NCBI GenBank assembly: GCA_937141935.1
Contig: CAKZQS010000045.1
Location: 109,341 to 173,340, forward strand
Direction: 5' to 3'
DNA length: 64,000 nt
Origin: an uncultured Ectothiorhodospiraceae bacterium
Lineage (GTDB): Bacteria > Pseudomonadota > Gammaproteobacteria > Nevskiales > Oceanococcaceae
How positions within the stretch are numbered: the first letter of the stretch is position 1; each line of letters starts with the position of its first letter. The position numbers were made by a program, and so were the translations under genes. Positions 53,561-64,000 of the stretch are shown here, in pieces. The notes under the pieces were generated by a model. That model ran no database searches, was not told where the DNA came from, and saw nothing but the letters and a program-made list of their open reading frames with translations.

Positions 53561-54231
53561 CAGCGCGCCTCCTCCGCTGATGGCCCCGCCGCATGCCGCG
53601 GTGGTGCCAGGCCGTGCGCCACGAAGTCCATCGCGGCATCAATGACGGCCTCGTCCGGCGCCGCGCCGTCGCCCGGCCACAGCCCGTAGCGCAGGCCCAG
53701 GAAGTGGCCCAGGCCCATCAGCGCCCAGGCGCGCACCTCGTAGTCCACCCGGCCCTCGCCGCCGCGCAGCTCGCCGCCCTCGGCCGCGCGCTGCAGGCCG
53801 GCGGCATAGCCGCGCGCGATGTCCAGGTAGTACTCGCGGTACAGCGTCTCGTCGACCGACTGGGCCTCCTGCACGATGCGGTACAGATGCGGGTGTTCGC
53901 CCAGAAAGGCCAAGAAGGCGCGCAGGCCGGCGCGCTCGGCGGCCAGCCGGTCCGGCGCGTCGGCGGCACCGGCACTCATCGCGGCGCGCAGCTGGCGGCC
54001 GACATGGCGTACCAGCTCGGCAAAGATCTGCTCCTTGCCCGGGAAGTAGATATAGAAGGTGCCCTGGGCCACACCGCTGGCCCGCGTGATGCCGGACACC
54101 GAGGCGGCGTGATAGCCACGCGTACCGAATTCGCGCTCGGCCGCCGCCAGAATACGGCGCAGCGTGGCCCGGCCACGGGCCGTGCTGGGCGCGCGTTCGG
54201 CGCGGCCGTCATTGGGCATGGGTTCGGCCAT
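53560..54231 (-). CDS. TetR/AcrR family regulator
   Basis: The N-terminal helix-turn-helix is clear (ILAAAEREFGTRGYHAASVSGITRASGVAQGTFYIYFPGKEQIFAELV), followed by a helical ligand domain in this 223-residue protein. Such regulators usually repress and are released by a ligand, often an acyl-CoA or the pathway substrate. It is the first gene of the eight-gene minus-strand unit and diverges from the PhaB-like gene; a perfect palindrome between them is the likely operator. A second in-frame ATG four codons later is possible. Confidence 0.92.
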   Translation of the reverse strand: MAEPMPNDGRAERAPSTARGRATLRRILAAAEREFGTRGYHAASVSGITRASGVAQGTFYIYFPGKEQIFAELVRHVGRQLRAAMSAGAADAPDRLAAERAGLRAFLAFLGEHPHLYRIVQEAQSVDETLYREYYLDIARGYAAGLQRAAEGGELRGGEGRVDYEVRAWALMGLGHFLGLRYGLWPGDGAAPDEAVIDAAMDFVAHGLAPPRHAAGPSAEEAR

Positions 54232-54280
54232 GCGATCTCCCTTGTCTCCTCGGGCCGGCCGCCGGTTGGCGGGTCAGGCC

Positions 54281-54304
54281 AAACATGACAGGTGAGTCAT
54301 GTTT
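54281..54304. promoter_or_regulatory. Probable TetR operator between the regulator and the PhaB-like gene
   Basis: AAACATGAC (54281-54289) and GTCATGTTT (54296-54304) form a perfect 9-bp inverted repeat with a 6-bp spacer, placed 49 bp before the TetR start and 47 bp before the divergent reductase start. Confidence 0.75.
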
Positions 54305-54351
54305 CAGGTAAAACTGCCGCAGGGCCTTTGGCCTTGTCAAGAGGAGAGCGC

Positions 54352-55125
54352 GTGAACAACACCCCCCAGGCGCCCACGGCGCCCGAGTCCCCCGACGCCC
54401 GCTGGGCGCTGGTCAGCGGCGGCACCGGCGCCATCGGCACGCAGATCTGCGCCGCGCTGGCGCGGCAGGGCCTGCGCGTGGTGGCGCTGGGCCACCCCGG
54501 TGAGGCCGAGCGGCTGGGCGCATGGGAGCAGGACCAGGCCGACGGCGTTCGTGCCCAGACGCTGGATGTGACGGATGCGCAAGCCTGCGCGCAGGCCGTG
54601 GACACGCTGGTGGCCGCCCAGGGCCCCTGCGCTGTGCTGGTCAACGCGGCCGGCATCACCCGCGACGCCACGCTGCGCAAGCTGGAGCTGGAGGCCTGGC
54701 GCGAGGTCATGGCCACCAACCTGGACAGCGTTTATCACCTGTCGAAGCCGGTGCTGCCGGGCATGCTGGAGGCCGGCCACGGCCGCATCATCAACATCGC
54801 CTCGGTCAACGGCCAGAAGGGCCAGCGTGGGCAGACCAACTACTCGGCGGCCAAGGCCGGCATGCACGGCTTCACGATGGCGCTGGCCCAGGAGGTCGCG
54901 CACAAGGGCATCACCGTCAACACGGTCTCACCCGGCTACATCGACAGCCCAATGATCCGCCGCGTGCCCGAGGCCATTCGCGAGCAGATCCTGAGCGGCA
55001 TCCCCGCCGGCCGCTTCGGCAACCCGGCCGACGTGGCCGCCTGCGTCGCCTTCCTGGCCAGCCCGGCGGCCGCCTACGTCACCGGCGCCAACCTGCCGGT
55101 CAACGGAGGGCTGTTCATGCACTAG
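54352..55125 (+). CDS. Acetoacetyl-CoA reductase-like SDR (PhaB type)
   Basis: A 257-residue short-chain dehydrogenase: nucleotide-binding SGGTGAIGTQI, NAAGITRDATLRKL, and the Ser-Tyr-Lys catalytic set in INIASVNGQKGQRGQTNYSAAKAG. The NGQ(K)GQ(R/F)GQTNYSAAKAG stretch is characteristic of PhaB, which interconverts acetoacetyl-CoA and (R)-3-hydroxybutyryl-CoA. The GTG start is preceded by AAGAGGAGAG. It is divergent from the TetR operon across the palindrome, so it is probably co-regulated with it. No PHA synthase is in the window. Confidence 0.9.
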   Translation: MNNTPQAPTAPESPDARWALVSGGTGAIGTQICAALARQGLRVVALGHPGEAERLGAWEQDQADGVRAQTLDVTDAQACAQAVDTLVAAQGPCAVLVNAAGITRDATLRKLELEAWREVMATNLDSVYHLSKPVLPGMLEAGHGRIINIASVNGQKGQRGQTNYSAAKAGMHGFTMALAQEVAHKGITVNTVSPGYIDSPMIRRVPEAIREQILSGIPAGRFGNPADVAACVAFLASPAAAYVTGANLPVNGGLFMH

Positions 55126-55305
55126 CGCGCGGCGCCCGCGGGTACGCGGGGCAAGCGGCCGAGGGCCCGGCCGGGCGCGCGTAGCGCAGGGCGCACCCCA
55201 GCGTCAAATTTATGACTGGGCAGGCCCCGTGGGCTCTGCTAGCGTGGGCGCCGCGGCGCAGGGGACTGTCTTTGGGAGTGCGCCGCACCACCGGAGAACC
55301 TCGAC

Positions 55306-56208
55306 ATGACCATTCAGAACCACCGCCTGCGTGGCGTGCTGCCGCGCTTTGCCCTGCTCGGCCTGACCCTGAGCCTGCTGGCCGCACCGGCTGCCGCCCA
55401 GGTGGAATCCGACAAATGGACCGTGCTGGCCATCGGCATCGTCCTCAACATCAACGAAACCGACCCGGTTGAAGCGCCGCCCGAGCCCGACCCGGACGCG
55501 CTGGACCCAAGCCAGATCCAGCCCGGCGACCCGGGACAGATCAGCGATTGCAGCAGCCTGCTGGAGCAGTTTCTGGCCAACACCGAATACCTGCAGCCGC
55601 TGCTGGACTATTTCAGCTGCAGTGCCGGCGGCGCCCAGGATGTGCTGATGGGCTCAAGCCTGGGGCTGGAGAGCTTCTCCCAGGCCCTGCTCGGCTACAG
55701 CCGCGAGGTGCGTGACTACGTCGTGGCCGGACCCGAGCTGCTGCCCACCGCGCGTGCGGGCGGCGCCTTCGTCTGCACGCTCGGCACCGGCGCCACCAAG
55801 CTCGGCGACAACTTCCTGCGCGTGGAAGGCGACACCCGCTGTGCATCGCCGGCCTCGGCGCCGGCGCCGCAGAGCGGCGTCGACATCGAGGGGCGCATCG
55901 CACTGGTGGACTTTTTGAACGGCAATCAGCAATACCGTTCGGGGCTGCGCAGCGGCGATGGCGCGCTGGCCGTCCGCCAGGCACGCCGCAACCTGACGCC
56001 GAACCGGCTGCTCAAGACCAAGTACGAAACCAGCATCTCGGTACCCGATGGCAACTGCATCGGCGGCGCCTGTCAGGTGGTCTGGCTCGTGCTGCCGAAC
56101 AAGAACCCGAACACCGGCAGCAGCCTGCCCTGCGTCTCGAACACCTCGGCGAACATGCTCAGCTGCACTGTCGATAGCCGCCCCTTCAATCAGTTCACGT
56201 TGAACTGA
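55306..56208 (+). CDS. Exported protein of unknown function
   Basis: A 300-residue protein with a clear signal peptide (about residues 1-31, ending AAPAAAQ). I recognise no family. The mature part has a Pro/Asp/Glu-rich stretch (about residues 50-75), three groups of cysteines (SDCSSLLEQF...FSCS, VCTLG...TRCAS, NCIGGACQVVW...LPCV...LSC) that could form disulphides in the periplasm, and the motif VPDGNCIGGACQVVWLVLP near the end. GGAG lies 10 bp before the ATG. It follows the reductase by 180 bp and converges on trpC. Confidence 0.75.
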   Translation: MTIQNHRLRGVLPRFALLGLTLSLLAAPAAAQVESDKWTVLAIGIVLNINETDPVEAPPEPDPDALDPSQIQPGDPGQISDCSSLLEQFLANTEYLQPLLDYFSCSAGGAQDVLMGSSLGLESFSQALLGYSREVRDYVVAGPELLPTARAGGAFVCTLGTGATKLGDNFLRVEGDTRCASPASAPAPQSGVDIEGRIALVDFLNGNQQYRSGLRSGDGALAVRQARRNLTPNRLLKTKYETSISVPDGNCIGGACQVVWLVLPNKNPNTGSSLPCVSNTSANMLSCTVDSRPFNQFTLN

Positions 56209-56236
56209 GGGCTCGCGGGCGCGGTGGCGTGGCGGC

Positions 56237-57028
56237 TCAGCCCGCCAGCCACCGCGCCAGTTCCGCGCCGGGGTCGTCGGCGCGCATCAGGTGCTCGCCG
56301 ATCAAAAAGGCGTAGACGTCGGACTGCATCATCCGCGCCAGGTCCTCGGGGCCACGCAGGCCGGACTCGGTGACCAGCACGCGCTCCGGCGGGACTTCGT
56401 TCAGCAGGTCCAGCGTGGTTTCGAGCTTGGTCTCGAAGGTGCGCAGGTTGCGGTTGTTGATGCCAATGATGCCGCCAGGCAGCTCCAGCGCGCGGTCCAA
56501 CTCGTCGAAGTCGTGCACCTCGATCAGCACGTCCAGATGCTGGGCGTGGGCCGCGGCGTACAGCTCCTCGAGCTGGGCATCGGACAAGGCCGCCACGATC
56601 AGCAGCACGGCGTCGGCGCCCCAGGCGCGCGACTGTACGACCTGCCAAGGGTCGATCAGGAAGTCCTTGCGCAGCACCGGCAGGTGCGTATTGCGGTGCG
56701 CGTCCACCAGGTATTGCGGGTGGCCCTGGAAGAAGTCCTCGTCGGTCAGCACCGAGAGACAGGTGGCGCCGCCACGCTGGTAGGCCTGCGCCAGCTCGAT
56801 GGGCGCGAAGTCCTCGCGGATCAGGCCGCGCGAGGGCGAGGCCTTTTTCAGCTCGGCGATAACCGCCGGCTTGCGCGCCGCGATGCGGGCCCGCAGCGCA
56901 TGACAGAAGGCGCGCGGCGGCTCGACCACGCTGGCCTGCTCTTCCAAGTCGCGCAGCGAGTGCACGGACATGCCCGCGCGTACCTCATCGGCCTTGCGGG
57001 CCAGGATGGTTTGCAGAATGTCGCTCAT
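56237..57028 (-). CDS. trpC: Indole-3-glycerol phosphate synthase
   Basis: The (beta/alpha)8 enzyme closes the indole ring in tryptophan synthesis. Typical stretches are ILARKADEV, VIAELKKASPSRGLI, CLSVLTDEDFFQG, LRKDFLIDPWQV, GINNRNLRTFE and VTESGLRGPEDL. Length is 263 residues and it is not fused to TrpF. The ATG overlaps the trpD stop (ATGA); it is the last gene of trpG-trpD-trpC. Confidence 0.97.
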   Translation of the reverse strand: MSDILQTILARKADEVRAGMSVHSLRDLEEQASVVEPPRAFCHALRARIAARKPAVIAELKKASPSRGLIREDFAPIELAQAYQRGGATCLSVLTDEDFFQGHPQYLVDAHRNTHLPVLRKDFLIDPWQVVQSRAWGADAVLLIVAALSDAQLEELYAAAHAQHLDVLIEVHDFDELDRALELPGGIIGINNRNLRTFETKLETTLDLLNEVPPERVLVTESGLRGPEDLARMMQSDVYAFLIGEHLMRADDPGAELARWLAG

Positions 57029-58056
57029 CGCTCGCTCTCTCCCGGCTGCTGGCTCAGATCTTCGATGATGCCCTCTGCGCGCGCTTCGGCCAATGCCGTA
57101 CGCGCCTCTTCCACGCCACGCGCCAGGCTGTCGGCAACCCCGCCGACGTACAGCCCGGCGCCAGCGTTCATGGCAATGGCGTCCGCCACGGGCCCGGCCT
57201 GGCCGGCGAAGGCGGCACGAATCAGCGCCAGGCTCTGCGCCGGCGACTCGACTTTCAGCGCCGCCGGCTCGGCCAGCGGCAGCCCGAACTGCCCGGGCTC
57301 GATGCGGTAGCTGCGGCGCTCGCCTTCGCGCAGCTCGCAGATCTGGGTGGGTGCGGACAGGCTGATTTCGTCCAGGCCGTCCTCGCCATGCACCGTCAGC
57401 ACGTGCACGCTGCCCAGCTCGGCCAGCACCCGGGCCACCGGCTCCAGCCACTGCGCGGAAAACAGGCCCAGCACCTGGCGCTGCGCGCCGGCGGGGTTGG
57501 TCAGCGGGCCGAGCAGGTTGAACACCGTGCGCGTGGCCAGCTCGCGGCGCGGGCCGATGGCGTGCTTCATCGCCGGGTGGTACTGCGGCGCGAAGAGGAA
57601 GGTGAAGTTGTGCGCGCGCAGCTGCGCCAGCGACTGCTCGGGCGAAAGGTCCAGCGCGATGCCGGCCGCGGCCAGCACGTCGGCGCTGCCGCTGGAGCTG
57701 GAGACGCTGCGGTTGCCATGCTTGGCCACCGGCACGCCCAGCGCGGCCAGCAGCAGCGCGCTGGCCGTGGATACATTGAACAGCCCGGCGCCGTCGCCGC
57801 CGGTGCCGCAGGTGTCCACCAGGCGCTCGCGCAGCGCGGGCTCGACCTGCAGCGGCCGCGACTTCTCACGCATCACCTGCGCGGCCGCCGCGATCTCCTC
57901 CGGCGCCTCGCCCTTCATGCGCAGCGCAATCAGAAAACCGGCGACCTGGGCCGGTGTGGCCTCGCCGCCCATGATCTCGCGCATCACGTCGAGCATCAGC
58001 GCGCGCGGCAGGGTCTGGCCGGCCAGCAGCGCCTCCAGGGCCTGATGCAGCTTCAT
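57025..58056 (-). CDS. trpD: Anthranilate phosphoribosyltransferase
   Basis: The 343-residue sequence contains the phosphoribosyl-diphosphate site [17 protein letters not shown], the anthranilate-binding [17 protein letters not shown] and [13 protein letters not shown] plus [11 protein letters not shown]. It transfers a phosphoribosyl group to anthranilate. The ATG overlaps the trpG stop, so trpG, trpD and trpC are coupled. Confidence 0.97.
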   Translation of the reverse strand: MKLHQALEALLAGQTLPRALMLDVMREIMGGEATPAQVAGFLIALRMKGEAPEEIAAAAQVMREKSRPLQVEPALRERLVDTCGTGGDGAGLFNVSTASALLLAALGVPVAKHGNRSVSSSSGSADVLAAAGIALDLSPEQSLAQLRAHNFTFLFAPQYHPAMKHAIGPRRELATRTVFNLLGPLTNPAGAQRQVLGLFSAQWLEPVARVLAELGSVHVLTVHGEDGLDEISLSAPTQICELREGERRSYRIEPGQFGLPLAEPAALKVESPAQSLALIRAAFAGQAGPVADAIAMNAGAGLYVGGVADSLARGVEEARTALAEARAEGIIEDLSQQPGESER

Positions 58057-58637
58057 CGGTAGGTCTCCAGGAAGGTCTTCAGAATCTGGTGGCCGTGCTC
58101 GCTGAGTATCGATTCGGGGTGGAACTGCACCCCCTCGATCGGCAGCTCGCGGTGGCGCAAGCCCATCACCTCATCGCGCTGGCCGGGGCCGGCCTCGGTC
58201 CAGGCGGTCACTTCCAGCGCCTGCGGCCAGTCCTGCTGGTCCACGACCAGCGAGTGGTAGCGGGTGGCGGTGAAGGGCGTGGGCAAATCGGCGAACACGC
58301 CGCCCCCGTCGTGGTGGATCGGCGAGGTCTTGCCATGCATCACCTCGCGGGCGCGCACGACGCGGCCACCGAAGTGCTGGCCAATGGCCTGGTGGCCCAG
58401 GCAGACGCCCAGCAGCGGCACATGGCCGGCGAAGCGTTCCACGACATCCAGCGAGATGCCGGCCTCGTTCGGCGTGCATGGCCCGGGGGAGATCACGATG
58501 TGGCTCGGGGCCAGCGTCGCGATGTCCTCCACGCTCACCTGGTCATTGCGCCAGGTCTCCACCTCGCAGCCCAGTTCCAGCAGGTACTGGACCAGGTTGT
58601 AGGTGAAGCTGTCGTAGTTATCGAGCATCAGGACCAT
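58053..58637 (-). CDS. trpG: Anthranilate synthase glutamine amidotransferase subunit
   Basis: A 194-residue class-I amidotransferase: [16 protein letters not shown] at the N terminus, nucleophile Cys in [17 protein letters not shown], and HPE in VQFHPESIL. It supplies ammonia to TrpE and may also serve PabB for folate. The ATG at MVLMLDN or MLDN three codons later could start it. trpE is 4 kb upstream rather than adjacent. Confidence 0.95.
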   Translation of the reverse strand: MVLMLDNYDSFTYNLVQYLLELGCEVETWRNDQVSVEDIATLAPSHIVISPGPCTPNEAGISLDVVERFAGHVPLLGVCLGHQAIGQHFGGRVVRAREVMHGKTSPIHHDGGGVFADLPTPFTATRYHSLVVDQQDWPQALEVTAWTEAGPGQRDEVMGLRHRELPIEGVQFHPESILSEHGHQILKTFLETYR

Positions 58638-58733
58638 GGCAGGCCGGTCGCGGTGTCGGGGCGGGCCGCACATTGTGCCGCAGCGGCCGCCGGCCGGCCG
58701 GTTTCCGCGGCCTCCGCGGCCCGGCAGGCAGGC

Positions 58734-58773
58734 AAAAAAACGCCCCCGCCGCCCGCAAGGGACGACGAGGGCG
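58734..58773 (-). terminator. Rho-independent terminator of the nucleotidase fusion gene
   Basis: On the minus strand a GC-rich imperfect stem (58773-58759 pairing with 58754-58741, loop TTGC) is followed by seven T. It begins 22 bp after the stop of the large gene and isolates it from trpG. Confidence 0.85.
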
Positions 58774-58795
58774 CTGCCGCCAATATCGGCTCGGT

Positions 58796-62593
<3,798 letters not shown>

Positions 62594-62670
62594 GATGGAC
62601 TCCCGTGTGTTCTTGGAATGCGATTCGGGGCTCCCCGGCCCCGGGCATTCGCGAACTTAGGGGGTGTTTG

Positions 62671-62721
62671 GCGACAGCGGCGTGACCTGCGCTTGAAGCT
62701 TGCGTGACAGCGGCGTGTCAG
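62671..62721 (-). promoter_or_regulatory. Pho-box-like array upstream of the nucleotidase fusion gene
   Basis: Read on the minus strand, CTGACAC (62721-62715), CTGTCAC (62710-62704), AGGTCAC (62688-62682) and CTGTCGC (62677-62671) all fall in one 11-bp register with GCCG spacers; the slot at 62699-62693 holds a weak GCTTCAA. The distal half-site overlaps the trpE stop codon. The array ends 78 bp before the start codon. Confidence 0.78.
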
Positions 62722-64000
62722 CGTCCCGCCTGTTCGGCACAGGCCGCCGCGCGCAGCACGGCGCGGGCCTTATTCATCGTCTCGTCCCACTCCTTTTCGG
62801 GCACCGAGTCGGCGACGATGCCGGCGCCGGCCTGCACGATGACCTGCCCGTCCTTGATGACGGCGGTGCGGATCGCGATGGCGGTATCCATGCTGCCGTT
62901 CCAGGCCAGGTAGCCCACGGCGCCGGAATACAGGCCGCGCTGGTGCGGCTCCAGCTCGGCGATGATCTCCAGCGCGCGGATCTTCGGCGCGCCGGACAGG
63001 GTGCCGGCCGGGAAGGTGGCACGCAGCACGTCCAGCGCCTGGCAGCCCGGCGCGAGCTGGCCGACGACGTTGGAGACGATGTGCATCACCTGCGAATAGC
63101 GCTCGATGACCATGCGCTCGGTCAGGCGCACGCTGCCGGCCTGGGCGATGCGGCCCACGTCGTTGCGGCCCAGGTCGATCAGCATCAGGTGCTCGGCCAG
63201 CTCCTTGGGGTCGGCCAGCAGCTCGGCCTCATAGGCCGCGTCCTCGGCCGGCGTGGCGCCGCGCGGGCGGGTGCCGGCGATCGGCCGCAGCGTGACCTCT
63301 TCGTGGTCCAGCCGCACCAGCACCTCGGGCGAGGAGCCGGCCACCTGGAAGTCGCCGAAGTCGAAGTAGTACAGATAGGGCGAGGGGTTCTGGCTGCGCA
63401 GCGCGCGGTACAGGTTCAGCGGCGCGCCGGCGAAGGGCGCGGTCAGCCGCTGCGACAGCACCACCTGCATGCAATCCCCGGCCAGGATGTAGTCGCGGAT
63501 GCGCTGCACGCCGCGCTCGTAATCCGCCTGCGGGTAGCTGGCCTCGAAGGGCAGCTCCGGCGCGTCCACGCCCAGCACCAGCGGTGGCAGCCCGGCGGGG
63601 GCCGGCGCGGCCAAGGCCGCACAGAGCTCGGCCAGCCGGGCCTGCGCGGCCTGCTGCTCGCCCTCGCCGCGCAGCACCACCAGGTGCAGGCGGTTGCGCA
63701 GGTTGTCGAAAACGACGAACTCATCGCAGCGCAGCAGGCAGATGTCCGGCAGGTCCAGCGGGTCGGCCGGCGGCTGCCCGCCACGCAGGCGCGGCTCGAC
63801 CATGCCGACGGTGGCGGCGCCAAAATAGCCCACCAGCCCGCCATTCAGCCGCGGCAGCTCCGGCAGCTCCGGCGCGGAGAAGCCGGCGGCATAGTCCTGC
63901 AGCCAGGCCAGGGGGTCGGCGACCTCGGCCTGCTCGACCACCGCGCCCTCGCGCAGCCGGCGCACCGCGCGGCCGCGCACCTCCAGCCGCTCGCGGGCCG
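62718..64000 (-). CDS. trpE: Anthranilate synthase component I (5' end outside the window)
   Basis: The frame stays open through the window edge (reading ARERLEVRGRAV before the first internal GTG), so about 70-90 N-terminal residues are missing. The chorismate-binding core is complete: GDCMQVVLSQRL, NPSPYLYYFDF, SSPEVLVRL, RPIAGTRPRGAT, HLMLIDLGRNDVGRIA, FPAGTLSGAPKIRA and IVQAGAGIVADSVPEKE. The partial N-terminal domain and GLVGYFGAATVGMVEP agree with TrpE rather than PabB. It is separated from trpG by the large nucleotidase gene, whose Pho-box array overlaps the trpE stop. Confidence 0.95.
   Translation of the reverse strand, partial: ARERLEVRGRAVRRLREGAVVEQAEVADPLAWLQDYAAGFSAPELPELPRLNGGLVGYFGAATVGMVEPRLRGGQPPADPLDLPDICLLRCDEFVVFDNLRNRLHLVVLRGEGEQQAAQARLAELCAALAAPAPAGLPPLVLGVDAPELPFEASYPQADYERGVQRIRDYILAGDCMQVVLSQRLTAPFAGAPLNLYRALRSQNPSPYLYYFDFGDFQVAGSSPEVLVRLDHEEVTLRPIAGTRPRGATPAEDAAYEAELLADPKELAEHLMLIDLGRNDVGRIAQAGSVRLTERMVIERYSQVMHIVSNVVGQLAPGCQALDVLRATFPAGTLSGAPKIRALEIIAELEPHQRGLYSGAVGYLAWNGSMDTAIAIRTAVIKDGQVIVQAGAGIVADSVPEKEWDETMNKARAVLRAAACAEQAGR

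Noticed and set aside
45009..55125. OleABCD-type olefin or beta-lactone cluster
   Set aside because: KASIII-like, ligase, hydrolase and SDR types are present, but the SDR is a short PhaB-like protein rather than the extended OleD type, the hydrolase is a secreted lipoprotein, and transport genes dominate.

Overview
The window is a very GC-rich (by eye about 70 %), densely packed gammaproteobacterial chromosome segment. Several things point to the Xanthomonadales/Nevskiales side of the class. The order holA-proA-rsfS-rlmH-maf-rng-yhdP-nit-tldD is close to the Xanthomonas arrangement. There is a XanB2/FkbO-type chorismatase beside a phosphopantetheinyl transferase. coq7, osmC and speD lie close together, and the trp genes are in the order E...G-D-C. 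This placement is inferred from gene content; no rRNA or tRNA gene is visible and I see no CRISPR array, IS element or prophage.

Layout. 1-8.4 kb: the end of an AraC regulator, an alpha/beta hydrolase behind a membrane-anchored PQQ-type sugar dehydrogenase, and three sensory proteins with no intact output (a PAS membrane protein, a histidine-kinase-like protein that has lost its catalytic residues, and a degenerate receiver-GAF protein). 8.4-15.4 kb: a YitT membrane protein, PPTase, chorismatase, MFS transporter, and DUF3015, DUF4105 and TRL envelope proteins. 15.5-21.2 kb: two tandem Tat-exported PhoX/DUF839 proteins, the first behind a Pho-box-like array, then a secreted PHP/CehA-type hydrolase. 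21.2-28.7 kb: a crotonase pair, uracil-DNA glycosylase, gamma-glutamyltransferase, mutM, soxR with a divergent glyoxalase-like gene behind a near-canonical SoxR promoter, and a DUF4143 ATPase with AT-rich control DNA followed by a duplicated 113-bp palindromic element. 29.1-40.7 kb: the long housekeeping run tldD to holA, all on the minus strand. 40.9-45 kb: coq7, lrgAB, speD-osmC and two small genes.

45.0-55.1 kb is the most striking region. Eight minus-strand genes (TetR, KASIII-like enzyme, acyl-CoA ligase, two outer-membrane proteins, a surface lipase/esterase, a small membrane protein and a sodium:solute symporter) are joined by start-stop overlaps throughout. They diverge from a PhaB-like reductase across a perfect 9+9 palindrome. 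I read this as a TetR-controlled system that hydrolyses an external ester or polyester, imports the carboxylic acid, activates it to CoA and oxidises or cleaves it. The substrate is not known.

56.2-64 kb: trpC, trpD and trpG, then a large secreted 5'-nucleotidase/choice-of-anchor-I fusion with its own terminator, then trpE running off the window end. An array of PhoB-like half-sites in 11-bp register lies between trpE and the fusion gene and overlaps the trpE stop codon. The PhoX pair and the nucleotidase therefore look like members of a phosphate-starvation regulon.
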